Source of the DNA: Balanoglossus misakiensis
Taxonomy: Eukaryota; Hemichordata
Assembly (NCBI GenBank): GCA_040954595.2
Contig: CM082588.2
Coordinates: forward strand, 12,400,001 to 12,464,000
Direction of reading: 5' to 3'
Length of the DNA: 64,000 nt
How positions within the stretch are numbered: the stretch's first letter is position 1; each line of letters starts with the position of its first letter. Below, piece after piece: positions 21,643 to 31,807 of this stretch. Under the pieces are notes generated by a model. It was not told where the DNA came from. It saw nothing but the letters and a program-made list of their open reading frames with translations, and made no database searches. A program made the position numbers and the translations under genes.

Positions 21643-21965
21643 AGGTCCCATTGGTATAGGCATATATACCATGGGACCTTATGGGATGGGTTGCGTCTGT
21701 ATGTATGTATGGATGGATGGATGGATGGATGTATGTATGTATGGAGGTATGTCTGTATGTCCGTCCACATCAAAAACTTGAAAACCGCTGCGCGTATCAC
21801 CTCAATATTTGGTGTGTAGGTGCAGGCAGGGCTGCAGATGGGAGTTTGTCCAAATGAAATTGCCAGGCCCAAAAATATGCAAATTAGCTTGTAAAATGTG
21901 AAATTGATCAAAACTCTGTAAGTCAACAATTACTGGTCAGATTGCTTTGAAAATTGGTATGCATG
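21643..21965 (+). repeat. Repeat R1 copy in D1
   Basis: Contains the GGTCCCATTGG inverted end, the GGAT microsatellite (21,711-21,745) and the CATCAAAAACTTGAAAACC block. It is preceded (21,531-21,640) by a near-copy of 19,790-19,885 (TTCCATTCTATGCATGTTGC ... GGTGTAGGGTAACAATA), so 19.8-21.6 kb is bracketed by direct repeats of about 100 bp. Confidence 0.7.
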
Positions 21966-22196
21966 TACCTTATGTCAACCTCACCCGACCTGTAAGTGTT
22001 CAGTTGATATCATGGATGTTTTATTTGTTATGAATTTTTTAGTCTTTTTATTAAATTTATACCTTTACTTATACCTCTATGGTTAAGCTATGTCCACGTC
22101 TTATTGTGGAATTCTGGTCTGTGCAATAGTCCTGTACAGTGACTGTCTATTGGTCAGTGAGCACAATGGGGCCAAAATAAATGGCAAAATGTTGGG

Positions 22197-23630
22197 ATCA
22201 CCTGTAACACCTGCTTAACACATTAATTATGTGCATACCTAATTCTGGGCTAACTAATAGGGCTAGAGGTTTCGTTCTTGTGGGACATGGATCAGTATAG
22301 GGTCAAAATTTCTTGCCCAAATTTTGGGTGACCTCAGGTGACCTTTGACCTACTTTCCTATATCTCGGCATCCAGAGCAGGTACAGACTTGCCGTTTGGA
22401 GGGTTGGGACTAAAATTGAAAAGCCAAAATATTGGTCACCTGTGACACCTGCATATCTCATTTATTATGTGCATACCTAATTCAAGGCTAACCAATAGGG
22501 CTATAGGTTTGTTTTTTGTTGAACATGGACCAGTATAGGGTAAAAATTTCTTGCCCAAATTTTGCATAACCTCAGGTGACCTTTGACCTACTTTACCATT
22601 TCTTCGCATCCAGAGCAGGTACAGACTTGGCGTTTGGAGGGTTAAGCCAAAATTGGGGGTCACCTGTGACACCTGCATATCTCATTAATGATGTACATAC
22701 CTAATTCCAGGCTAACCAATAGGGCTATAGGTTTGGTGTTTGTTGAACATGGACAAGTATAGGGTCAAAATGTCTTGCCCAAATTTTGCATGACCTTAGG
22801 TGACCTTTGACCTACTTTACCATATCTTGGCATCCAGAGCAGGTACAGACTTGGCGTTCGGAGGGTTGGGACTAAAATTGAAAAGCCAAAATTGGGGGTC
22901 ACCTGTGACACCTGCATATCTCATTAATTATGGGCATACCTAATTCCAGGCTAACCAATAGGGCTATAGGTTTGGTTTTTGTTGAACGTGGACCAGTATA
23001 GGGTCAAAATTTCTTGCCCAAATTTTGCATGACCTCAGGTGACCTTTGGCCTACTTTACCATATCTTGGCATCCAGAGCAGGTACAGACTTGGCGTTCGG
23101 AGGGTTGGGACTAAAATTGAAAAGCCAAAATTGGGGGTCACCTGTGACACCTGCATATCTCATTAATTATGTGCATATCTAATTCCAGGCTAACCAATAG
23201 GGCTATAGGTTTGGTTTTTGTTGAACATGGACCAGTATAAGGTCAAAATTTCTTGCCCACATTTTGCATGACCTCAGGTGACCTTTGACCTACTTTATCA
23301 TATCTTGGCATCCAGAGCAGGTACAGACTTGGCGTTTGGAGGGTTGGGACTAAAATTGAAAAGCCAAAATTTGGGGTCACCTGTGACACCTGCATATCTC
23401 ATTAATTATGTGCATACCTAATTCCAGGCTAACCAATAGGGCTATAGGTTTGGTTTTTGTTGAACATGGACCAGTATAGGGTCAAAATTTCTTGCCCAAA
23501 TTTTGCATAACCTCAGGTGACCTTTGACCTACTTTTCCATATCTTGGCATCCAAAGCAGATATGCTTATTGCTATGTTGCTATGTGCTATGTTGGCTTGG
23601 GCCTGCTATTGCTGCTTGCAGCTATATTTT
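22197..23630 (-). repeat. Minisatellite, ~239-bp unit, six units
   Basis: Units start near 22,197, 22,437, 22,661, 22,900, 23,139 and 23,378 at CACCTGTGACACCTGC. Each unit carries 'accaatagggctata', 'gaacatggaccagtat' and a TGACCTTTGACCT (or close) block. The array ends at GCTGCTTGCAGC, the inverted start motif of the Helitron-like family, so it is an expanded internal module of that family. The homologous array at 37,692-38,885 has five units. Confidence 0.8.
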
Positions 23631-23659
23631 TTCTTTAAAACTGCTATTAAATTTTTAAT

Positions 23660-23970
23660 TACCAGTGGCAGGTCAGTGTCTGTCTGTCTGTCTGTTCCAG
23701 GGCTGACTGAAAGAAGTTGCTTCTCATATGTGTTTGTACAGACAATTTTTGGTCATTTTTTTTCTAGCACCACTTGTTAGACTGCCATGACACATGACAG
23801 TTTATTGGGCATGTTCCTTGTTAATTTTTTTACATTCCATATTTCTATATCGTAAGATCATATCTGCTTGCAATGTCACCTGTAATTTTTATTCTGGTGT
23901 GTCACTGTTTCCGCATAATCCTCAAATGCGACCACAGTGTCCTTGACGCTATTTTTACATTGAATGGACT
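23660..23970 (+). repeat. Diverged R2 repeat
   Basis: A TGTCTGTCTGTCTGTTCC microsatellite, then ...CGCATAATCCTCAAATGCGACCACAGTGTCCTTGACGC, resembling the second half of R2 at 10,513-10,740. The second copy is at 38,915-39,220. Confidence 0.5.
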
Positions 23971-24366
23971 AGTCTGCTCAAACTTTCCTCACCAAAAATT
24001 CTGTTTAATCTTCTGTAACATGTATACTAGTATACATGTAGCTGCCTGATAGTTTGCCCTGTGTGTGTAATTGCTGAGTGACATAACGCATTCTGTGATT
24101 GGTCCAGTCACGTAACCACCAATCAGATCGCTTGTTATAAGGAGAACTGCGCGACCTTTTACCGCATTAGCATACCTAATTTTTAGGGCTCGATATTACC
24201 TCTGAGGACGCAATATTTAAGTTGAAGTTTTTTTTCTTTTATCATATTAATGCAAGAAGACTTGTTTTTTATGTAAAGGAAATAGACCCTAATATACAGA
24301 GTGCATTTTGAAACGATAGGCAGGTCCGGCCCATAGCCTAATTCTTCATTTTTCTGTCATGCGTAG

Positions 24367-24483
24367 GAATTGATCAGTGCTAACAACCCATGTCAAAATG
24401 GCGGCACTTGCCAACCCTAACCTTGTGTGTGGCATTGACGTGCACCTGCCAAGGATGCTATACTGGGGAGTGCTGTGAAAATT
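24367..24483 (+). pseudogene. EGF-like domain exon, frameshifted (copy 1)
   Basis: It lies between CATGCGTAG and AATT/GTAAGT. One frame gives NNPCQNGGTCQP, another gives TCTCQGCYTGECCEN, which together are the usual EGF order of six cysteines. Connecting them requires indels before NNPC and after TCQP. Both defects are also in the duplicate at 39,620-39,736, so they predate the duplication. The exon probably belonged to a secreted or membrane multi-EGF protein, together with the intact EGF exon at 26,371. Confidence 0.65.
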
Positions 24484-24872
24484 GTAAGTCAGTTTCTTTT
24501 GTCTAATTAATCAATATGTGTGGGACTGCTATACATGTATATAAAACAGAATACTGTGATGGAAAATTCAATAACTTAATGTTTCAGTGGATATATGACT
24601 TAAAGTTAGCAGGATGCAGTGAATTCAACAGAAAGTGTAATTTCCTCTTGTGTGAGATCTGTGCGACTGTGCCAATGAAAATCTCCCCACAAACAAAAAT
24701 GACAGGTATACACTGAATATTAGCAGCTTTGTCTCTGTAATAGCCATAGTGTTTTGAAGTTGAAAACTTGCAAAGTGTGCAGTTTTATTCAGACTACAAA
24801 GGAAACATTGTTGAAACGGATTATCTGTGTACATTGTCAAACTGTACACTTGTCGTGAGATTTATTCTCAAT

Positions 24873-24938
24873 TATATTATATCATGCTACAGTCCGCAAT
24901 TCTGATTGGTCGAGAGCTCAATCCAGCGATGCTAAAAT
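24873..24938. repeat. Collapsed remnant of the hairpin MITE
   Basis: Only the left end (TATATTATATCATGC ... CTGATTGGTCGAGAGC) is present here. The homologous site in the second copy (40,126-40,475) has the whole element with both ends and a central hairpin. The remnant joins directly to the Gypsy fragment. Confidence 0.6.
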
Positions 24939-25640
24939 ACTCAATAATGCACTGCTGGCAGTGGTAAAACGGGCTTTCTGTTTGCCACCTGGGTTTGTTC
25001 TTAGGTTGTTGTATGTGTTTACACTCATCATGTTTATTGTAGAACCAGGGTCGATCAGTGAGGCAACTGCTGTTTGTTCTATCTGCACTATTACTCGAGG
25101 CCTCCTGCCATTCGATTGTTGTACAGTGAAGCAGTATTCATCTCCCGAGCTGTCTTCCACTTTATGCACACCTTTGACAGTTTCATCCTTGTCTACCCTA
25201 TTTGCCTTGCCTCTTGATCGGCAGCATTTGGAAAAATGGTGAGGTTTGCCACACTTCCTGCATGACTTGCCTTTAGCTGGACATACTGAGTCATGTGGAT
25301 AGGTGCCACCACAATAATAACAAGTGGACGGTCCTTTCGCTGGCTGCTGATGAGCTCTCTTTTGTTTATTTGGTTTCGGGCGTTGATGGCGCTGTTTTCT
25401 GACCGCATTCACAGATGCCATATCTGCACCATTATTTTGGGTTTTCTCCTCAATCCCACTAGCCTGAACCTCTGATACCTCAAACGAACGGGCTGTACTC
25501 AGTAGACTCTCTAGTGTCGTCTCCTCCCGAAGAGCACGACGTCTGAGACGGGCTGATGTGAATCCTCGTATGATTTGTGATTTGACCTCTTGATCCTTAT
25601 TGGTGAAGTCACATATGTTTCTGCTAGGCGTTGTAAACAA
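24918..25640 (-). pseudogene. Gypsy nucleocapsid and truncated protease (copy 1)
   Basis: 240-codon frame: capsid end (RNICDFTNKDQEVKSQIIRG, RRRALREETTLE), a basic linker, two zinc knuckles, then a retropepsin start LIDPGSTINMM. Retropepsins normally have D-[ST]-G; here P takes the second place (D-P-G-S). The protein ends shortly after, where the element is truncated against the MITE remnant. No polymerase follows. Confidence 0.7.
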
Positions 25641-26169
25641 GTGTGATAGGCATCAATCGATTCGCCGTTGTTTTGTATGGTGTCTCTGAAGATGAATCGT
25701 TCGTATTCAATGTTCTGTTTGGGTGAGAAGTACGACGTAAGCTTTAATTTGGCTGTTTTACAGCTCGTTCCTGTATCTGGTAGAGTATCAAAGATGTCGG
25801 AAACTTCCTGACCTGCCCAGTGCAATAGCAGTGCATGTTGTCGCTTGTCATCTGTAATGTTGAATGCGACAAATGCGTTTTCTACTCTAGCCATGTACTT
25901 TTTCCATCTCGTACTGGTGGTTGTCGGGTCTGAATGAACAGGAAAACTCGGCATTGACGGCTAGCTGATTCTCCATGTTCTCTGTCCTCGTCGCCAAATA
26001 TAGAATCGTGGGTGGGCAATAATGACAACACGAGACACCAAGTCCGGCATGTAAGAGTGAGAGTGCCTAGCCTCGTTCATGCAATTTATTCATAATGACC
26101 CGAATGTTGCATTACGTCATTTTACAGAATGTATAAAGTATAGATGCTCACTAGTGTTTGGACACTACA
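24939..26169 (-). mobile_element. Ty3/Gypsy-type retroelement fragment (LTR, gag, start of protease), copy 1
   Basis: On the minus strand: an LTR of about 170 bp beginning TGTAGTGTCC at 26,169; a primer-binding-like TGGCGACGAGGAC (25,984-25,996); gag; and two CCHC knuckles (CYYCGGTYPHDSVC, CRKCGKPHHFSKC). The sequence ends soon after a protease-like LIDPGSTINMMSV. Reverse transcriptase, integrase and the 3' LTR are absent. The gag is split into frames at 25,511-25,954 and 24,918-25,640. It lies in the intron between the two EGF exons, antisense to them. Confidence 0.75.
25511..25954 (-). pseudogene. Gypsy gag, N-terminal part (copy 1)
   Basis: 147-codon frame with capsid-type sequence: MARVENAFVAFNITDDKRQH, LLHWAGQEVSDIFDTLPDTG, then a KLTSYFSPKQNIEYERF helix, as in capsid regions of metazoan Ty3/Gypsy elements. 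The frame leaves the gag sequence near 25,620, where continuation passes to the frame of 24,918-25,640 (one-base shift). The same break is in the second copy, so the fragment was defective before duplication. Confidence 0.7.
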
Positions 26170-26370
26170 ATATACATGTGACTGCAGTGTCTTTCCAATC
26201 ATGAATTTGCAAGGTGTCCTTCGGAGAAAATCTTTTGATTCTCTTTTCTGATTTGCTTTGCATATTTAACTTAATGATCTCATTTGTTGGAATTCCCTGT
26301 CTCAAATTTTTGATGATCAGTCTCTGCCCCATTGCTCATCGTCCCAACTTTCTTGTGTATTGAAAACCAG

Positions 26371-26495
26371 GAATCAACCAATATGTGATCCCAATCCGTG
26401 CTTGAACAGTGGTTTTTGCCAGATGACATCTGGATCATGTGAACTGTACACATGTTTCTGTCAGAATTGTTACACTGATGACCTTTGTGAACAAA
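26371..26495 (+). CDS. EGF-like domain exon, intact (copy 1)
   Basis: The exon lies between TTGAAAACCAG and CAAA/GTAAGT. The frame reads CDPNPCLNSGFCQM, then CELYTCFCQNCYTDDLCEQ, with the six-cysteine EGF pattern plus extra cysteines. No stop or frameshift. There is no start codon, so it is an internal exon of a larger plus-strand gene; the downstream GCC2/GCC3 exons from 56 kb could belong to the same gene. An almost identical exon is at 41,905-42,029. Confidence 0.7.
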
Positions 26496-27116
26496 GTAAG
26501 TTTTGATTTATTGTCTTGGGTTAATAATTTATACAGTTCAAAGTATCACCATTTCTTTCAATGTGTAGATTTTTTTGTTTTTCGCTACAAGTGTAATCAA
26601 GATCTGCATGAAAATTTGGGTCGCTGTTCTAGTTTTAAATGTATACTTAACTACTATCAATAATCACGAACACAATCCTGGGTTTGGGGGTCAAAGGTCA
26701 ACTGCCTTTAATGACAAATTGACAGGCTACACAGCCAAATACGCCAAACTTGAAATACAACAATCAATACTGAACAAGAAACAGTGAGAACAAACAAGAA
26801 GCAGCAAATAGGGTGGGTGGGTGGGTTTTTTGCGTTGAACAAGTGTGGCTATGCTAAGCAAGATGGCGACTGCCACAGCCTCGTACCAGGACTAGGGGAG
26901 AGCCACCTCGTACCCGCCCATTTAAATTGCAATAAAACAGAGTGTTATTGTCCACTTAAATGTATGCTTAACTACTATCAATAATCACGAAGACAATCCT
27001 GGGTTTGGGGGTCAAAGGTCAACTGCCTTTAATGACAAATTGACAGGCTACACAGCCAAATACACCAAACCCCCAAACACCAGGACTACCAGCCCTCATC
27101 ATTAACTAAGCAATAG

Positions 27117-28772
27117 CTAGGGCCATGGATTGATCAGGACTGGAGGGATAGCGACAGACTGTGAGGTGTGTACAGGGAACTGGACGGAGTCCGAAATACA
27201 GACAGAAGCGTAGATAGGCCAGTCGTTGTTAGCTGTAGGTACGCTTTGTAGACTCCGCGTAGGCTGCTCCCTTGTATGAGGCAATGTCGCTATCCAGCTT
27301 CTGAATTTGGTGTTACACAAGTCCTGTAGCAGGAAATGATATGTGTTGTAAGACATGTATAAATGCCAGTTATTGACAAGGTCAATGCTATGGATCTGAA
27401 GGTACTCTAATGCTTTGAAATAGTGTTTGCATTCATGTAGCCTAGAGATCGAGTCAGCACAGTTCTCGTTTGTACTAACATATCTTGCCGTAATATAAAA
27501 GTTGCTGGTAGCTGAGAGCCAAAAGATCTCTCGCAGCCATACCATAGCTTGTTTGTTGCGTGAGGTGCCAAAGTTTATAACATACATAGTAGTTGTGTTA
27601 TCAGTGTAAACTACTATGTGCCGCTTATCCCAAAAGCAGTGCCATCGCCTGCAGGCAAGTAGGACCGTGTAAAGTTCCTTCAAATTAATGTGCATTTCCG
27701 CTAGCATAGGAGAATCCGCTCGCCACTGACTGTAAAACCAGTCGGTCCTGTTAACGCCCGCTCCCGCTGTGTCGCAAGCATCGGTGACAAAAACCTGTCT
27801 GGGCACCGGGGTGTCATCGATGAAGAACGCCGTGCCGTTAAAAGTTTCGCAGAGGTTTGTCCACCAATTAATGTCAGCTTTAGCTTCAGCATTAAGACGC
27901 ACATGATGAGAGGCCCAATTTAATTTGCCGACCAGTCTCTGCAGCTCCCTTTTTGTAGCACGCTTCCTATTGTCCCAGGAGTGCAAATAACCACGCAATT
28001 CTTGCAGTTTTTTATTGTCAAGAGAAAGTGTCCGCGAGACTGTGTCCATCTGTACTCCTAGAAAGGTGAGACGCTGCGTAGGGTGAACTACTTTGTCCCA
28101 ATTTATTGTAAACCCCAACTGCTGCAAGAGGTGAAGTAGCGCTTTGAAAGCCTCTTCGCATGCCCGCTGTGATTCCGCAAGGATTAAGAAATCGTCAAGG
28201 TATACTATTACGGCCTGATATCCCTTGCGACGCATCATACGAGTGACACTTTGTGTAATTCTGCTAAAGATTTCCGGGCTCCTGGCGGCACCAAAGGGGA
28301 GCCTTGTGTCGGCCATGTATGTCCAATTTGTATTTCCTGAGAATTTGTATTTGAGTCCCGTTGCTCGCTGGGAGTCTAGGCTAATCGGCACTGACCGGTA
28401 GGCAGATATAAGGTCAATTTTTGCCAAGAAGGCGTTGGGTGTACATAATGATACCGCGTGGTCGATAGTTTCATAGGTGAATGATGTAGTGGTAGCATAT
28501 GAATTGACACCAAGTCCTTTGGGCTGACTGCAGTCATGTATAAGTCTGATTTTCTTTGAGTCTTTTTTGGGGATTGCTCCCAAACTACTAACAATGTCCG
28601 GTTTTGTTTCTACACAAATATAGTTGCCGCTTGCAATTTCCAGCTGGATTTGGTCCTCAACTGCCGCACGGTTACTCGCCTTGTTAACTGATGCGTAATT
28701 GTTCCTTTCCACTTTGGTGAGTGGAATGCCAGGCGTAATAATATCAAAGCCATGTTTAATACCGTTAATCAA
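27117..28772 (-). CDS. Reverse transcriptase-RNase H, copy 1 (open frame, 551 aa)
   Basis: RT motifs occur in order: IHDCSQPKGLGVNSYA, AKIDLISAYRSVPIS (motif A), RLPFGAARSPEIFSR (motif B), VIVYLDDFLIL (YLDD catalytic pair) and FTINWDKVV...FLGVQMD. RNase H follows: VTDACDTAGAGV, LKELYTVLLACRRW, VVYTDNTTTMYVI and NCADSISR, with the D-E-D-D residues present. Relative to copy 2, 24 residues are missing in frame after LVGKLNWAS, between RT and RNase H. The last ~15 codons run through the deleted recombinase and are artificial. Minus strand, after gag with a ~80-bp gap. Confidence 0.9.
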   Translation of the reverse strand: MINGIKHGFDIITPGIPLTKVERNNYASVNKASNRAAVEDQIQLEIASGNYICVETKPDIVSSLGAIPKKDSKKIRLIHDCSQPKGLGVNSYATTTSFTYETIDHAVSLCTPNAFLAKIDLISAYRSVPISLDSQRATGLKYKFSGNTNWTYMADTRLPFGAARSPEIFSRITQSVTRMMRRKGYQAVIVYLDDFLILAESQRACEEAFKALLHLLQQLGFTINWDKVVHPTQRLTFLGVQMDTVSRTLSLDNKKLQELRGYLHSWDNRKRATKRELQRLVGKLNWASHHVRLNAEAKADINWWTNLCETFNGTAFFIDDTPVPRQVFVTDACDTAGAGVNRTDWFYSQWRADSPMLAEMHINLKELYTVLLACRRWHCFWDKRHIVVYTDNTTTMYVINFGTSRNKQAMVWLREIFWLSATSNFYITARYVSTNENCADSISRLHECKHYFKALEYLQIHSIDLVNNWHLYMSYNTYHFLLQDLCNTKFRSWIATLPHTREQPTRSLQSVPTANNDWPIYASVCISDSVQFPVHTSQSVAIPPVLINPWP

Positions 28773-28850
28773 GAATTCCTTGTCAAAGTCTGAAACTAGT
28801 TCGTGTTCCCAAGTTGCTAAACGATCCGTCAGAGGGCTGGAGATTTTGTC

Positions 28851-29723
28851 CTAGGCCTGATTATTGGTGGCTTTGTGGGGTGTCCCAGCTTTATGGCGGT
28901 ACTGTGGATGGTCTTTTTGACAACCCTCCTCAATACACACGTGCGCGTAGCGACAGGAGGCCCTATTACAACTGCTCTGGTTCTGGAAATCAAAACAGAT
29001 TTGTTTTCCTTTGGTGTCGAAAGTGCGCCCTTTTCCAGACACCTTGATCTTTTGGGAAGTCTGTCGTTTTTCTAGATGGTATAGAGACAAATGGAGGTTG
29101 ACAGTGCCCCATTTAGTATCGGACGTGGCCTGTTTTTTCCTGTATTCGTGGTCGTACGTCATCACAGAAGGGGTACTGAATGACTGCACATATTCGCCAA
29201 TGTTAATTGTGTGGTCAAGGTAATCCGAGACATCCTCCTGCGAAGCACCACATGACATCAATGTCTTGAGGATTCTGGCGTTAGCTGACACCCATTGCGC
29301 TAGTGTCACCTGATCGGGCTTAGGGCGTTGCGTGGCCGTGCGCATCACTAATTTCGTATCGCCTTCAGTTATCAGTTCGGTTTCATCGGTAGAATCGAAG
29401 GAACCTTTCTTCGTTGTCACATAGTCTGGGATGAGAAGGGGTTTGGTTTTCTGCTCACCTTTCTGACACTTGGCTGCAGATGCCGGTTTTTGGTCGATAA
29501 TCAGATCTTGTAAGGTATCGTCCCCCATCGACTGTAGCATCTCGTTCAGTTCCTTAAGCTTGGCCAGGTCTTTTGTCGTGACATTTTTTGCCTCAGCCAT
29601 GTCTTCCTTCTCAAATGTGGTTTTGCTCTGGGGGTCTGCCGCTAACAGTTGGTTCCGGGCGTGACGCAGTATACTTCGTTGGCCGATTGGGAGACCTATG
29701 TCGCCAATGTCCTTGTCGTCCAA
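28851..29723 (-). CDS. Ngaro-type gag, copy 1 (5' truncated)
   Basis: 290 codons from an internal ATG. The true N-terminus (SAM-like part, see 45,210-46,196) is partly removed by a deletion at 29,784. It ends with a CCCH-type zinc-binding tail, CFDFQNQSSCNRASCRYAH then CQKDHPQYRH, as in gags of DIRS/Ngaro elements. It differs from copy 2 by a 3-nt indel (TTKKGS/TTKGS) and a few substitutions. Presumed RNA-binding coat protein. Confidence 0.75.
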   Translation of the reverse strand: MDDKDIGDIGLPIGQRSILRHARNQLLAADPQSKTTFEKEDMAEAKNVTTKDLAKLKELNEMLQSMGDDTLQDLIIDQKPASAAKCQKGEQKTKPLLIPDYVTTKKGSFDSTDETELITEGDTKLVMRTATQRPKPDQVTLAQWVSANARILKTLMSCGASQEDVSDYLDHTINIGEYVQSFSTPSVMTYDHEYRKKQATSDTKWGTVNLHLSLYHLEKRQTSQKIKVSGKGRTFDTKGKQICFDFQNQSSCNRASCRYAHVCIEEGCQKDHPQYRHKAGTPHKATNNQA

Positions 29724-29825
29724 GCACTTCAGCGTTGATTTTGTCGTGATCGCTTCATCTGTTAATTTACTGATGGTGTCTTTCGAGTGTTATTGTCCAC
29801 TATGGATTATGAGGCTTTTCTATGA

Positions 29826-30430
29826 GAAAAATTTTTTGACCCCATACTGGTCCAGGTCCATCAGAAACCAAACCTTCAGCCCTATTGGTTCGCCTGGAAT
29901 TAGGTATGCACATAATTAATAAGTTAAGCAGTTGTACAGGTGACCTCAAAATTCGGCTTTTCATTTTAGTCCCATCCCTCGAAATGCTAAGGCTGTACCT
30001 GCTCTGGAGGCCGAGATATGAGAAAGTAGATCACCTGAGGTCACCCAAAATTTTATGGAAAAAATTGGACCCCACACTTGTCCATGTCCAACAGAAACAA
30101 AACCTCTAGCCCTATTGGTAAGCCTAGAATGAGGTATGCACATAATTAATTAGGTCAAAGGTCAAGGGGTAACAAGTACATGTGTATGCTTCATCCCACC
30201 AAATATGAAGTCTGTCGGTCTAATAGTTATGTACTTATGATCATTTATGTTATATATAGTTCAAAGGTCACCAAGGTCACGTGACATTGCGGCGAAATGA
30301 TTTGGTCCAATAGTTGTACCTGTCCACCAAAAATCAGCTCCCTAGGTGTATTAGTTAGCGTAGAAGTAGATATGTGTTTTTCAAGGTGGGTCAAAGGTCA
30401 AGGGGTCACCCGAAATTTGGCTTCTCATTT
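29826..30430 (+). repeat. Helitron-like family fragment
   Basis: Modules with 'cctattggttcgcctggaattaggtatgc' type sequence and GGTCACC blocks, as in the elements at 46.6-50.6 kb; no termini. Positions 29,826-30,043 match 53,811-54,028. In copy 1 this sequence is joined directly to the Ngaro flank (CTATGAG/AAAAATTTTTT), whereas in copy 2 about 7.4 kb lie between. Confidence 0.65.
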
Positions 30431-31807
30431 CGGCCCCTTGGTCAGTCCCTGTTCACTCCATAAATGGAGACGTGTTCTGCGCAACCACAGCTGGACCTGT
30501 GAAAGATCAAATCCGATCGACATATTTAGTTTCCGTATATTATATTGACCAATGCAGACTAAATCTAATAGAATTACTACATGTAGTATATCGTGTACAA
30601 TACACACGTTTGGCAATATTGCAGTTTGAGTGTTAGATGCTGCAGACGTGTATACCCGATCTAAATTTCCGACCGACACATGTACATGTATCACTGTTCA
30701 CATGTACATACACTGTAACCGCGTTCTGAAAATGACATGGTATTTTCAAAATGTTACCCCAAATTACCCCATCATGTGAGAGCCATGAAACTCACACCCA
30801 TTGTCCAGCAGTAGTTAGTTGACTATCCTATTCCTGTTCAAAGAACGGGTGTGAAAAAGTCACTAAAACAGCATTGATACAGAGGTGTATAACACTGTCC
30901 ATGATTTCAAGAGAAAAACATGAACGCAGCCCAGGCAGATCGGTCACTGTATGTGGCGATATCTTTCTAAGTATTTCACTCAACTTGTACAGACGATGGC
31001 ATGCTGTCTTCTGGAATGTGCTGGTAACGTCCCACATCGAAATTTTCCGAAGTTGCCGCTCCATAGTGTCGAAAATCACCAAAGTCTACGTGTAAACAAA
31101 TCAGCGAATGATACTCACTTGCGAACTTCGCGGGATATGCAAATTTATTTCTGAGCATGTGCAGTACGTCTCCATTTATGGAGTGAACAGGGACTGATGG
31201 TGATTGCTGGCAAGCTGCAGTGAACACTGGCTGTCCAGGACCTTTATAATATAGACCAGAATGCCATAATAGATGTGATAGCTTCATTGTACAGGTATAG
31301 GCCTATGGCTAGGTCACATGACTAATTAACTATTAATTGTTGGGGTCACATCCACACGGCCTCGTCCACAGTGCCAAGTTTGAGATTGCTACATTGAGTC
31401 CTTCATGCTTGAATACAATGTTGTCATAGCCTTTTTGTAAATTTGGCCCTTATATGGTCATCATGTCACGTGACAAATTATATATTCACGGATTAGGCAC
31501 GTGTCTCCTCATTGGCCCCGTCCACTGTGCCATGGTTAAAATTTGTACATTGAGTCCTTCATGCTTGAATATGGTGTTGTCATAGTTTATTTGTAAATTT
31601 TGCCCTTATATGGTCATCATGTCACGTGACTAATTATACATTCACGGGTTAGGTACATGTCCACTCATTGCCCCATCCACTGTGCCAAGTTTGAGGTTTG
31701 TTCATTGGGTCCTTCATACTTGATTATTACACCTCACTCTGTATTCTGTAGTCTTGATTGGCTGAAACCGTACCACGTGACATAGAAAAAAAACGTGATA
31801 TTACATA
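30431..31807. other. Unique-looking part of the duplication, no gene recognised
   Basis: Positions 30,879-31,807 are repeated at 54,029-54,957 (30,044-30,878 are missing there). Two ~150-bp direct repeats run at 31,320-31,480 and 31,490-31,650 (TTGAGTCCTTCATGCTTGAATA, 'tatggtcatcatgtcacgtgac'), with a third partial one to 31,720. Short antisense ORFs (30,828-31,287) show no domain. Confidence 0.5.

Larger units (their letters stand above)
26636..29801 (-). mobile_element. Ngaro/DIRS-type retrotransposon, copy 1 (recombinase deleted)
   Basis: Same insertion as 42,170-46,344, duplicated with the locus. The 3' part keeps the split repeats: B1 27,070-26,957, A2 26,956-26,827 and B2 26,749-26,636. 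The 5' A1 repeat is reduced to the last ~17 bp (29,785-29,801) by a ~190-bp deletion that also removed the gag start. Two deletions (79 and 701 nt relative to copy 2) removed nearly all of the tyrosine recombinase. The RT-RNase H frame is open. Copy 1 cannot encode its own integration enzyme. Confidence 0.85.
17474..29825. repeat. Segmental duplication, first copy (D1)
   Basis: It is near-identical to 32,969-46,361 at a displacement of about 15.25-16.36 kb. The offset changes at defined events: one minisatellite unit fewer in the second copy, a 0.3-kb hairpin insert present only there, and several deletions inside the Ngaro element here. From 17,474 to 20,900 nothing gene-like is recognisable beyond isolated short ORFs (17,538-17,774; 18,018-18,224) that show no known domain. 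A C-run lies at ~17,947-17,960. Confidence 0.85.

Noticed and set aside
24018-24039. Perfect 22-bp palindrome centred on ACTAGT (also ~39,271)
   Set aside because: Isolated, AT-rich and made of alternating purine-pyrimidine steps; no adjacent element or promoter feature to give it meaning.
28814-29223. Plus-strand ORFs over the Ngaro gag (also 45,173-45,582)
   Set aside because: Antisense shadows of the gag frame; no features of their own.
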